This document shows positions 6,954-13,834 of a DNA stretch of 13,834 nt, one piece after another (position 1 is the first letter of the stretch; each line of letters begins with the position of its first letter). A program made the translations under genes and the position numbers. The stretch comes from JBELMB01 sp042088665 (GTDB lineage Bacteria > Pseudomonadota > Alphaproteobacteria > Rhodobacterales > Rhodobacteraceae): assembly GCA_042088665.1 (NCBI GenBank), contig JBELMB010000137.1, forward strand, positions 1 to 13,834, read 5' to 3'. Below the pieces are notes generated by a model. That model searched no databases. It was given only the letters and a program-made list of their open reading frames with translations, and was not told the origin of the DNA.

Positions 6954-7392
6954 TCAGCTGGGTTTTTCGGGCACTGCGTCGGTGTCGATCATCCGTTGAG
7001 GCACGCTCGGCGAACATCCGAGCAGGAACTTTGCCCATGTCTGCACATGCACCGACATCCCTCACCCAGACATCTCCGCATCCTTCCACAACTTCGATAT
7101 AGGTCGGGCAATTTCCCGTAAATCTGCCGAGTTCGAAAAGGAAAATGGGCTGCCCCAGCAGGGAGCAGCCCGTTCACATGTCTTCTTTCCTTGGGCGCCA
7201 ACGGGGAGCCCTGCGCTTTGAGCGATGATGGCCTGGTTCGCGCGCCATCAACACCCAAAATCACGCTCGAAAAATCCGCCACATTTTCAAGATCTTAGAA
7301 ACGCTGGCCAAATTAGCGCCAACTTTTGGCCGGCGATTTCCCGGATTTTGGCCTAACTACGCCAGTGCAGACACACAGGACCGACCAGCCGG
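6954..7392. other. gene-free stretch marking the island/core boundary
   Basis: No open frame here has a recognisable motif or ribosome site. The stretch holds a hairpin at 7147-7171 and, near nrdJ, TTTTGGCC twice (7324-7331 and 7346-7353) with GGCCAAA at 7306-7312. The right edge of the accessory region probably lies in here, but no target duplication could be seen. Confidence 0.4.
7147..7171 (-). terminator. candidate terminator downstream of nrdJ
   Basis: GGGCTGC (7147-7153) pairs with GCAGCCC (7165-7171) around an 11-base loop. On the minus strand the hairpin is followed by ATTTTCCTTTTC, a U-rich tail, which fits an intrinsic terminator for the nrdJ transcript about 220 nt after its stop. 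The tail is interrupted, so strength is uncertain. Confidence 0.45.
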
Positions 7393-9687
7393 TCACCCAC
7401 ATTTCGAATAGCCGCACGACCCGCAGGTCATGCAGCCTTCTATCATACGCATCTCGTAGAGGCCGCAGTTCGAACACGCGACGCCGCGCGGCGTGTCGAG
7501 CCCGACGACCTGTGCCTTGGGGTCGCTCTTCAGCGCCATGCCTTCGCCTTCAAGAAAGCCGATGGCCACAAGGTGCTGCTCGATCGCGCCGCCGATGGCT
7601 GCGATGATCGAAGGGATGTATTTGCCCTGCACCCAAGCCCCGCCACGGGGGTCAAAGACGGCCTTCAGTTCCTCCACCACAAAACTCACATCTCCGCCGC
7701 GCCGGAACACCGCTGAGATCATCCGCGTCAGAGCGACGGTCCAGGCAAAATGTTCCATGTTCTTGGAGTTGATGAACACCTCAAAGGGGCGCCGATGCCC
7801 GCCCACAATAATATCGTTGATCGTCAAATAGATGGCATGCTCGCTGTCAGGCCACTTCAGCTTGTAGGTCGCCCCCTCCAACGCTTGCGGCCGGTCCAGC
7901 GGTTCGGACATGTAGACCACTTCCGCACCGGGTCCGACGGCACCGCGCAATTGCTCTGGCGTCTCGGAGGGCACCGTCTCCGAGCTTTCCGACACGCTCA
8001 GAACGCTGCCCGTCACATCGTTGGGGCGATAGGTGGTACACCCTTTGCAGCCGCTTTGGTAGGCGGCCATGTACACATCCTTGAACGCCTCGAACGAGAT
8101 GTCCTCCGGGCAGTTGATCGTCTTTGAGATCGAACTGTCCACCCAGGTCTGTGCCGCGGCCTGCATACGCACGTGCTCCAGCGGTGACAGTTCCTGTGCA
8201 TTGACGAAATGATCCGGTAGGACTGCCTCTGCGCCAAACATCTCACGGTACATCTGCACCGCGTAGTCGACCACCTCTTCCTCTGACCGGGAGCCGTCGT
8301 TCTGCAGCACCCTGCGCGTGTAAGCATAGGCAAAGACCGGCTCGATCCCCGACGACACATTGCCGGCATAAAGCGAGATCGTCCCGGTGGGCGCGATCGA
8401 CGTCACAAGGGCGTTGCGGATGCCATGCGCCCGCACGGCCTCGCGCACGTCCTCGTCCATGCCCATCATCGTGCCACTGGCCAGAAACGCATCGGCGTCG
8501 AAGAGCGGGAAGGCGCCTTTCTCCTTCGCCAATTGCACCGAAGCCATGTAGGCGGCGCGGGCGATCCGCTGCAACCAGTCCGAGGTTTGTCGCGCCGCCT
8601 CCTCTGAGCCATAGCGCAACCCGACCATCAAAAGCGCATCGGCCAGCCCGGTAACACCCAGACCGATCCGGCGCTTGGCCAGCGCCTCTTGCGCCTGCGC
8701 CTCCAACGGAAAGCGTGAGGCGTCGACCACGTTGTCCATCATGCGCACGGCGGTTGTGACCAGATCCTCCAGTTGGGTCAGGCACACATGCGCCTTTTCC
8801 CCGTCGAAGGGATACCAGACCAGACGCGCCAGATTGATCGACCCCAACAGACAGGCCCCATAGGGCGGCAGGGGCTGCTCACCGCAGGGGTTCGTCGCGC
8901 TGATCGTCTCACAATAGCTCAGGTTGTTGGCAGTGTTGATCCGGTCGATGAAGATCACGCCCGGTTCTGCATAGTCATAGGTCGCGCGCATGATCCTGTT
9001 CCACAGGTCGCGCGCCTGCACCGTGCGGAACACCACACCGTCGAACACAAGGTCCCATGGATCATCCGCCTGCACCGCCTCCATGAAAGGATCCGTGACC
9101 AGCACAGAAAGGTTGAACATGCGCAGGCGTGCACTGTCCGCTTTGGCCGCGATGAAATCCTCGATATCGGGATGATCGCACCGCATGGTCGCCATCATGG
9201 CACCGCGCCGTGACCCGGCAGACATGATGGTCCTGCACATGGCGTCCCAGACATCCATGAACGACAGCGGCCCCGAGGCATCCGCCGCGACCCCAGCCAC
9301 TGGCGCGCCCTTGGGCCGGATGGTGGAGAAATCATATCCGATCCCCCCGCCCTGCTGCATGGTCAGCGCGGCTTCCTTGAGCATCTCGAAGATGCCGCCC
9401 ATGTTGTCGGGAATGGTGCCCATGACAAAGCAGTTGAACAACGTCACCGACCTGCCGGACCCGGCCCCGGCGGTGATGCGCCCGGCGGGCAGGTATTTGA
9501 AATCCTCCAACGCCGCGTAGAACTTTGGCTCCCAGACGTCGGGGTCCTGCTCGACCTCCGCCAAGGCCCCCGCAATGCGACGCCAGCTGTCCTCGACCGT
9601 CTCGTCGATGGGCGTGCCATCCGCGTGCTTGAGACGGTACTTCATGTCCCAGATCTGTTCGGCAATGGGGGCTGCAAAGCGAGTCAT
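7393..9687 (-). CDS. nrdJ: adenosylcobalamin-dependent (class II) ribonucleotide reductase
   Basis: This 764-residue cytosolic enzyme reduces ribonucleotides to deoxyribonucleotides using a cobalamin-generated thiyl radical; it works without oxygen dependence or a small subunit. The evidence is Cys86 in LFNCFVMG, the active-site NPCGE at 266-270, APTGTIS at 432-438 (phosphate binding) and SKTINCPEDIS. The C-terminal tail has CxxC pairs (CSNCG...CMTCGSCGYSKCG) of a zinc-ribbon/redox type that re-reduces the active site. Length is usual for the family. ATG 9687 (MTRFAAPIAEQIWD) is chosen over the in-frame TTG at 9708 because GGAAAGGGAA precedes it. It stands alone, divergent from the DUF1489 gene across a 354-bp region with NrdR-like sequences. 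Confident. Confidence 0.96.
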   Translation of the reverse strand: MTRFAAPIAEQIWDMKYRLKHADGTPIDETVEDSWRRIAGALAEVEQDPDVWEPKFYAALEDFKYLPAGRITAGAGSGRSVTLFNCFVMGTIPDNMGGIFEMLKEAALTMQQGGGIGYDFSTIRPKGAPVAGVAADASGPLSFMDVWDAMCRTIMSAGSRRGAMMATMRCDHPDIEDFIAAKADSARLRMFNLSVLVTDPFMEAVQADDPWDLVFDGVVFRTVQARDLWNRIMRATYDYAEPGVIFIDRINTANNLSYCETISATNPCGEQPLPPYGACLLGSINLARLVWYPFDGEKAHVCLTQLEDLVTTAVRMMDNVVDASRFPLEAQAQEALAKRRIGLGVTGLADALLMVGLRYGSEEAARQTSDWLQRIARAAYMASVQLAKEKGAFPLFDADAFLASGTMMGMDEDVREAVRAHGIRNALVTSIAPTGTISLYAGNVSSGIEPVFAYAYTRRVLQNDGSRSEEEVVDYAVQMYREMFGAEAVLPDHFVNAQELSPLEHVRMQAAAQTWVDSSISKTINCPEDISFEAFKDVYMAAYQSGCKGCTTYRPNDVTGSVLSVSESSETVPSETPEQLRGAVGPGAEVVYMSEPLDRPQALEGATYKLKWPDSEHAIYLTINDIIVGGHRRPFEVFINSKNMEHFAWTVALTRMISAVFRRGGDVSFVVEELKAVFDPRGGAWVQGKYIPSIIAAIGGAIEQHLVAIGFLEGEGMALKSDPKAQVVGLDTPRGVACSNCGLYEMRMIEGCMTCGSCGYSKCG

Positions 9688-9989
9688 GGCAGGTGATTCC
9701 CTTTCCAAGGTGGCCGACTACATTACCTCTACCCCGGATTTAGCACAACTGGTTGAAGGTCCACCCCACAGCGCCACTATATCGAGAAGAGCACGCCAGA
9801 CCTGACGATCCTCAACGACCCGCCCTGCCCTGTCCGCTTTGTCCGGTTATTTATGACGATGTTTCAGAAACTTGCTGGCACCCATCTGCGTCCCGGCCCG
9901 AAGTGGACAACATGCCGCCCACAAAATGCGCAGGATACGCGCCTCAGACCCGGACCGCCGGACCATGGACGCCAAAGCCCGGAGTCCCC

Positions 9990-10017
9990 TTGATCCTGCG
10001 GGGGCAGCCTTTATGCT
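9990..10017 (+). promoter_or_regulatory. promoter of the DUF1489 gene
   Basis: TTGATC (9990-9995) and TATGCT (10012-10017) are separated by 16 bp, a good sigma-70-type match. Transcription would start near 10024, giving a leader of about 18 nt before ATG 10042, with GGAG at 10032-10035 as the ribosome site. Confidence 0.55.
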
Positions 10018-10018
10018 G

Positions 10019-10034
10019 ACACAAGATATAGTGG
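10019..10034. promoter_or_regulatory. NrdR-box-like operator
   Basis: ACACAAGATATAGTGG matches the published NrdR-box consensus acaCwAtATaTwGtgt at 14 of 16 positions. It directly follows the -10 element and covers the predicted start site and part of the Shine-Dalgarno of the DUF1489 gene, a position suited to repression. NrdR is the ATP/dATP-sensing repressor of ribonucleotide reductase genes. NrdR boxes normally come in pairs about 31 bp apart; a good second box at that spacing was not seen. Confidence 0.55.
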
Positions 10035-10041
10035 AGACCCC

Positions 10042-10473
10042 ATGCCAGATCACATGCATCTCGTAAAACTGAGCGCAGGCACGCAAAGCGTTGGCCAATT
10101 GATCGGTTGGCAAAAGGGCCATGCCCGAAAGTTTGAGGACGGCTTGCCGCGCCACGTGACGCGCATGTGGCCGAAACGGGAACAGGAAATTCTGAATGAC
10201 GGGTCGATCTACTGGGTCATCAAGGGGATGATCCAATGTCGCCAAAAGGTGCTGCGTCTTGACGAGGTGCGCGGCGAAGACGGGACCCGTCGGTGTGCCA
10301 TCGTTCTTGACCCCAAACTGGTGCGGACCACACCCGCGCCCAAGCGTCCCTTTCAGGGCTGGCGCTATCTCGACCCGGCAGAGGCGCCTCTGGACCTGTC
10401 GAACACGCGCGCAACGGAAACGCCTCTACCGCCGCATCTGGCAGGCGCTCTTGCAGAGATCGGCGTGCTCTGA
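10042..10473 (+). CDS. DUF1489 family protein
   Basis: This 143-residue protein of unknown function is found in alphaproteobacteria. Family-typical features are HLVKLSAG at the N-terminus, HVTRMWPKR at about 38-46, GSIYWVIKGMIQCRQKVL at about 54-71, RRCAIVLDP at about 83-91 and RPFQGWRYL at about 101-109. The last 30 residues are variable. No signal peptide or membrane helix is seen. ATG 10042 is preferred over ATG 10054 because GGAG (10032-10035) sits 6 bases before it. The promoter and an NrdR-like box precede it, so it may respond to the dNTP state together with nrdJ. It is not a known part of ribonucleotide reduction; that link is inference. Confidence 0.9.
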   Translation: MPDHMHLVKLSAGTQSVGQLIGWQKGHARKFEDGLPRHVTRMWPKREQEILNDGSIYWVIKGMIQCRQKVLRLDEVRGEDGTRRCAIVLDPKLVRTTPAPKRPFQGWRYLDPAEAPLDLSNTRATETPLPPHLAGALAEIGVL

Positions 10474-10662
10474 ACGCCGCACTCGGGTGCGCGGTCGCGG
10501 GCTTTTCTTGGCTGCTGGGCGTGATGACCAACAGCGCCTTGGGTGTCGTGTTCTCGTCGTGCTGAGGCTGCGCAGGCCAGCAAGCGCCTGCAAAGGCCCT
10601 TCGCGGTTCCGATCCAACGACCAAGCAAGGTCTGCCGCGCGCTTGCGAGCCCCTGACCAGCC

Positions 10663-11154
10663 TCAACCGCCACCGGTCCCGCGGAGCCAGTATAGGACAA
10701 AGGCCGCTGCCTCCCGCAGGGCTCGGGACAGATCGGATGGACGAAACGGTGGCTCCGGTGGGGGAGAGACACGCACAGACAATCCCATGCGCCGCGCCAC
10801 CAGTGCCGCCCGCCTGCCATGCGCCCGGTCCGTGACCAGCAGCACCTCTGTTGCGTCAAGCGCCCTGAGGATTGGCACCGATCGCGTGAGGTTCTCTGCC
10901 GTGGTGGTCGCCCCCTCCTCCAGAAAGAGCACCGCATCAGGGACACCGGCATCCCGACATATCCGCGCGATCACTTGCGCCTCGCTCGGCGGGTGCCAGC
11001 GATGCGCGCCAGAGGCCACAATGGCCCGAACCTCGCCTGCCTGCCAAAGCGCCGCGGCATGGCTGGCCCGCCGCTGCAAAGCCGCAGAGGCGCGCCCGCC
11101 TGCCGCCACCTTCGCGCCCAGCACCAGCGCGACCGGCAAATCTGTTCCCTGCAT
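10663..11154 (-). CDS. DUF218/YdcF-like family protein
   Basis: This 163-residue protein has the YdcF/SanA-type fold signature: a start strand VALVLGAKV, a helix with RRASHAAALW, IVASGAHRWHPPSEAQVIARICRDAGVP, the family motif LEEGATTTAENLTRS and VLLVTDRAHGRRAALVARRMGL. The domain binds nucleotides or S-adenosylmethionine in E. coli YdcF, and other members act in envelope processes. Here there is no membrane segment, so a cytosolic single-domain form is likely. ATG 11154 is chosen because AGAGGAAG lies a few bases upstream; longer in-frame extensions would run into the divergent yghU gene. It is convergent with the DUF1489 gene (189 bp between them, no clear terminator) and divergent from yghU. 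Function unknown. Confidence 0.85.
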   Translation of the reverse strand: MQGTDLPVALVLGAKVAAGGRASAALQRRASHAAALWQAGEVRAIVASGAHRWHPPSEAQVIARICRDAGVPDAVLFLEEGATTTAENLTRSVPILRALDATEVLLVTDRAHGRRAALVARRMGLSVRVSPPPEPPFRPSDLSRALREAAAFVLYWLRGTGGG

Positions 11155-11223
11155 CCGGCTTCCTCTGGCATTCTGCGCCCCTGCGCTTAACTCTAGAGGC
11201 ATCGCGACAAAAGGACTCTTCGC

Positions 11224-12060
11224 ATGACGGACAGCTACACGCCCCCCGAGGTCTGGACCTGGGAACAACCCTCTGGTGGCACGTTTGCCGCCATCAACCG
11301 GCCCATTGCCGGCCCCACCCACGACAAGACCCTGCCCACCGGGGCGCATCCGTTCCAGCTTTATTCCATGGGCACACCCAACGGTATCAAAGTGACGGTC
11401 ATGTTCGAGGAACTGCTGGCCGCCGGTCACACAGGGGCCGAATACGATGCCTGGATGATCAAGATCGGAGACGGCAACCAATTCGGTTCCGACTTCGTGG
11501 ACATCAACCCGAACTCAAAGATCCCGGCGCTGCTGGACCGATCCGGGGACACACCCGTGCGGGTGTTTGAATCCGCCGCGATCCTGATGCATCTGGCGGA
11601 AAAATTCGATGCCTTCCAGGGGCCCGCCGACAAGCGGGCCGAGCTTTTGTCGTGGCTCTTCTGGCAGATGGGCAGCGCGCCCTACCTCGGTGGTGGCTTT
11701 GGGCATTTCTACGCTTATGCCCCTGAAAAGATGGAATATCCCATCAACCGTTTTGCCATGGAAGTGAAGCGCCAGCTTGATGTGCTGGACCGACATCTGG
11801 CCGAAAACCGCTTTTTGGTGGGAGAAGATTACACCATCGCCGACATGGCGATCTGGCCATGGTACGGGCGCACCGTGCATGGCGAAAGCTACAACGCGGG
11901 CACCTTCCTCGACGTGCAGATCTACAAGAACGTGATCCGCTGGGCCGATGAGATCCTCGAACGTCCTGCGGTCCAGCGCGGTCGTCTGGTCAATCGCTCC
12001 GGTGAGGGCAACCTCGAAGAGCGGCACGCGGCCTCTGACTTCGACGCTCTCGGGCTCTGA
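11224..12060 (+). CDS. yghU: glutathione-dependent disulfide-bond oxidoreductase, YghU-type GST
   Basis: This 278-residue protein is close in length and sequence to E. coli YghU (288 aa). The shared opening includes TPPEVWTWEQPSGG and INRPIAGPTHDKTLP. The thioredoxin-fold domain (about residues 40-130) has QLYSMGTPNGIKVTVMFEELL, NPNSKIPALLD and VFESAAILMHLAEKF for glutathione binding. The helical GST C-domain has WLFWQMGSAPYLGGGFGHFYAYAP and YTIADMAIWPW. YghU binds two glutathiones and reduces disulfides and peroxides rather than conjugating substrates. AAGGA (11211-11215) sits 8 bases before ATG 11224. It is divergent from the DUF218 gene (69 bp apart) and followed by a GC-rich hairpin. It probably acts in cytosolic thiol or peroxide stress. 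Confidence 0.94.
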   Translation: MTDSYTPPEVWTWEQPSGGTFAAINRPIAGPTHDKTLPTGAHPFQLYSMGTPNGIKVTVMFEELLAAGHTGAEYDAWMIKIGDGNQFGSDFVDINPNSKIPALLDRSGDTPVRVFESAAILMHLAEKFDAFQGPADKRAELLSWLFWQMGSAPYLGGGFGHFYAYAPEKMEYPINRFAMEVKRQLDVLDRHLAENRFLVGEDYTIADMAIWPWYGRTVHGESYNAGTFLDVQIYKNVIRWADEILERPAVQRGRLVNRSGEGNLEERHAASDFDALGL

Positions 12061-12123
12061 TCAACGGATCACGAGCGCCTTCCTCGGCGGGGCCACGACG
12101 CCCCTCGAGGCACCGCAAGACAC

Positions 12124-12146
12124 GGGCCGGGGTTTTTCCCCGGCCC
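12124..12146 (+). terminator. GC-rich hairpin after yghU
   Basis: GGGCCGGGG (12124-12132) and CCCCGGCCC (12138-12146) form a perfect 9-bp stem around a TTTTT loop, 64 bases after the yghU stop and 37 before the next start. No T-run follows, so it is a stem-only terminator candidate. Confidence 0.6.
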
Positions 12147-12182
12147 CCTCGCCAGACGGGAAGTGCCTGCTACCTCATCTGC

Positions 12183-13532
12183 ATGAGCACATCCAAAGCC
12201 CACCCCGTCCCCCGATCCCGCATTGCCCGCGCCGCGCGCCTGGGTGGCCTGACCACGGCGCTTGTCGCCAATATGGCCGGGGGCGCCACGCGTCAGCTTG
12301 TCTCCGGTCAGCGGCCCAGCACGCGCCAACTGCTGCTCACCCCCGCCAATGCAGAGCGCCTCACGCGGGAATTGTCGCGCATGCGCGGTGCCGCGATGAA
12401 GATGGGTCAACTGCTGTCCATGGAATCCAGCGACCTGCTGCCGCCGGAAATGGCCGAGATCCTTGGTCGTTTGCGCCAGGACGCGCACCACATGCCACCC
12501 AAACAGCTGAAATCGGTTTTGACAGCAGAATTCGGCCCCAGATTTCAAAGCCTTTTCAAGCGCTTTGACCCGCGACCGATGGCCAGCGCCTCGATCGGGC
12601 AAGTGCATCGGGCAACGGCAAAGGATGGGCGCGACCTCGCACTCAAGATCCAGTACCCGGGGATCAAAGCCGCCATCGACGCGGATGTCTCCAACCTCGG
12701 GACGCTGTTGCGGCTGTCGGGCCTGATCCCCGAGGGCATCGATATCGCGCCGCTGCTGGAGGTCGCACGCCGCCAACTGCACGAAGAGGCCGACTACACG
12801 CGCGAGGCCGCACAGCTGTCGCGCTTCGTGGATCTGGTGGGGGCTGATCCCGGCTTTGCCCTGCCGCGCCCCCATGCGGATCTGTCGACACCACAGGTGC
12901 TGGCCATGGACTATATGCCGTCACATCCCATCGATTCGTTGGAGACCGCCCCGCAACCGACCCGCGACCGGGCACTGACACGCCTGTTCACGCTGTTTCT
13001 CAGCGAGCTTTTCGACTGGCACACGGTCCAGACCGACCCGAACTTTGCCAACTACCGCGTTGATGCGGACAGCGACCGCATTGTGTTGCTGGATTTCGGC
13101 GCGGCGCGTGACTTTGCACCGGAGATGGTGGCGCAGTTCCGCAGCCTGATGCTGGCAACCGCCCATGGCACGAGGGAAGACGTGGAACAGGCTCTGCTGA
13201 CCAATGGCTACACCCGCGCCCAGACCACAGCCGATCAGGTCGCCACAATCGTCGAGATGACCACATTGATCCGGCCCATCCTGACGTCGGACGAAGATTT
13301 CGACTTCGGTGATCCCGCGTTGCTTTCTGCCATGCGTCGGTTGGGTGAGCGACTGGGCATGGAACAGGGCTACAAGGAAATCCCGCCGATGGACGCGCTT
13401 TTCTTGCAGCGCAAGATGGCGGGTCTGGTGCTCCTGGCCACGCGCATGCGTGCCAGGGTGCCGGTGGGCCGTCTCATGGCCCCCTACCTTGAGGCCCTTC
13501 CCGGAAAGACGGCTTTGGCTGCAGGTTTCTGA
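12183..13532 (+). CDS. ABC1/UbiB/COQ8-family atypical kinase or ATPase
   Basis: This 449-residue protein has all hallmarks of the family: the KxGQ motif at 73-76 (MKMGQLLS), the Ala-rich nucleotide loop ASASIGQ (134-140), Lys155 (LALKIQYPG), ExD at 202-204 (EADYTREA), the catalytic loop QTDPNFANY (Asp285, Asn290) and the metal-binding DFG at 304-306 (LLDFGAAR). The catalytic loop is the QTDPNxxN form of mitochondrial COQ8/ADCK3 rather than the HxDPHPGN of E. coli UbiB. No clear C-terminal membrane helices are seen, unlike UbiB. Members support ubiquinone synthesis as ATPases acting on lipid intermediates. ATG 12183 (MSTSKAHPVP) has only a weak ribosome site. It lies in the same direction as yghU but behind a hairpin, so it is probably a separate unit. 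Confidence 0.92.
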   Translation: MSTSKAHPVPRSRIARAARLGGLTTALVANMAGGATRQLVSGQRPSTRQLLLTPANAERLTRELSRMRGAAMKMGQLLSMESSDLLPPEMAEILGRLRQDAHHMPPKQLKSVLTAEFGPRFQSLFKRFDPRPMASASIGQVHRATAKDGRDLALKIQYPGIKAAIDADVSNLGTLLRLSGLIPEGIDIAPLLEVARRQLHEEADYTREAAQLSRFVDLVGADPGFALPRPHADLSTPQVLAMDYMPSHPIDSLETAPQPTRDRALTRLFTLFLSELFDWHTVQTDPNFANYRVDADSDRIVLLDFGAARDFAPEMVAQFRSLMLATAHGTREDVEQALLTNGYTRAQTTADQVATIVEMTTLIRPILTSDEDFDFGDPALLSAMRRLGERLGMEQGYKEIPPMDALFLQRKMAGLVLLATRMRARVPVGRLMAPYLEALPGKTALAAGF

Positions 13533-13834
13533 GCCGCTCTCACCCCGCGCCGGGTCATGAAACTGGCCAGACGCTTTGTTCGTCTGAACTGTTTCGTTGC
13601 CCGCTGCCGCTTCTCGCACAACTGATCCGCCCCGAAAACATGCGGCCCGTCAGCCTTCCGGGTTCCCTTTACCCAGTCCCCGTCAAGGAGACCTTAAGCG
13701 AATCGCTCAAAGATAAAGGGCGGCAGGGAGGGGGGTTTCCGATAGGCCCAAGCGCCTGTTCCAGAGCATCGTGCCATGGCCGCGTATCAGGCATCGATCG
13801 GGGGGTGCGATCCATGTCATGGGATCGCCGATGC
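13533..13834. other. intergenic stretch to the window end
   Basis: No supported gene. A short symmetric AGCGAATCGCT lies near 13697-13707, next to a G/A-rich stretch. An ATG at 13814 (ATGTCATGGGATCGC...) is open to the window end and could start the next gene, but only seven codons are visible and no clear Shine-Dalgarno precedes it. Confidence 0.3.

Larger units (their letters stand above)
9688..10041. promoter_or_regulatory. divergent regulatory region between nrdJ and the DUF1489 gene
   Basis: This 354-bp stretch has no supported gene. It holds a plus-strand promoter with an NrdR-like box at its right end (see separate entries). A second partial NrdR-like half, CCACTATATC (9774-9783), lies about 90 bp upstream of nrdJ; read on the minus strand the 16-mer there matches about 10 of 16 consensus positions. 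TGTCCG is repeated at 9831 and 9841. No B12-riboswitch signature was recognised, although NrdJ uses cobalamin. Confidence 0.5.

Noticed and set aside
6989..7282. Minus-strand open frame of 97 codons between McrC' and nrdJ
   Set aside because: It crosses the hairpin at 7147-7171, lacks a Shine-Dalgarno and has no recognisable sequence; Arg/Cys-rich composition suggests chance.
9831..9842. TGTCCGCTTTGT, identical to 1788-1799 beside the recombinase, considered as a second attachment site
   Set aside because: A 12-base match is expected several times by chance in a window of this size, and the copy lacks the inverted partner arm. It also lies beyond nrdJ, outside the accessory region.
9688..9900. 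Cobalamin riboswitch upstream of nrdJ
   Set aside because: No B12-box-like conserved core or multi-stem leader could be recognised in the short upstream region.
9753..10066. Short plus-strand open frames in the nrdJ/DUF1489 intergenic region
   Set aside because: They overlap the promoter and NrdR-like box, have no ribosome sites and encode Pro/Arg-rich low-complexity peptides.
1..13834. CRISPR array or other regularly spaced repeat
   Set aside because: No set of repeated units with regular spacing was seen; the only clustered repeats are the four alternating motifs near the recombinase.

Overview
The window looks like chromosome from a GC-rich alphaproteobacterium of the Rhodobacterales/Roseobacter type. 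This rests on the class II NrdJ, the DUF1489 protein (an alphaproteobacterial family), a COQ8-like ABC1 kinase and a YghU-type GST homologue. Taxonomy is inferred from protein character only; no search was run.

Layout. The window opens on the 5' half of a tRNA-Arg(CCU) gene on the minus strand (1-55). About 56-6950 is an accessory region made mostly of broken genes: a helix-turn-helix protein remnant (273-746, +), a catalytic-domain-only tyrosine recombinase (1044-1688, -), and a small acidic protein of unknown function (1898-2170, +). Next comes a collapsed Tn7-like transposition operon on the minus strand: tnsA-like 3943-4580, tnsB/Mu-type N-terminus about 3205-3946, tniQ-like C-terminus 2239-3177. 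The tnsC gene and the DDE core of tnsB are gone. To its right are a Type ISP restriction enzyme that keeps only nuclease and partial helicase (4762-6345, +) and a C-terminal McrC fragment (6396-6953, -). From about 7147 the window returns to compact core genes: nrdJ (-), DUF1489 gene (+), a DUF218/YdcF-like gene (-), yghU (+) and a COQ8/UbiB-like gene (+).

How it fits together. The accessory part reads as a defence and transposon graveyard between a tRNA gene and the conserved nrdJ block. Two restriction systems and a Tn7-like transposition module have each lost essential parts, while the small recombinase keeps all catalytic residues. Two regulatory structures stand out. Upstream of the recombinase, a TGTGTCCGCTT motif occurs four times in alternating orientation (1692-1817). 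In the nrdJ/DUF1489 divergent region, a 14/16 match to the NrdR-box consensus (10019-10034) sits just downstream of a good promoter for the DUF1489 gene. That suggests this uncharacterised protein is co-regulated with ribonucleotide reduction.

No CRISPR array, intact IS element, rRNA or complete defence system was found. The most novel leads are the alternating repeat cluster at the recombinase and the NrdR-like box at the DUF1489 gene.
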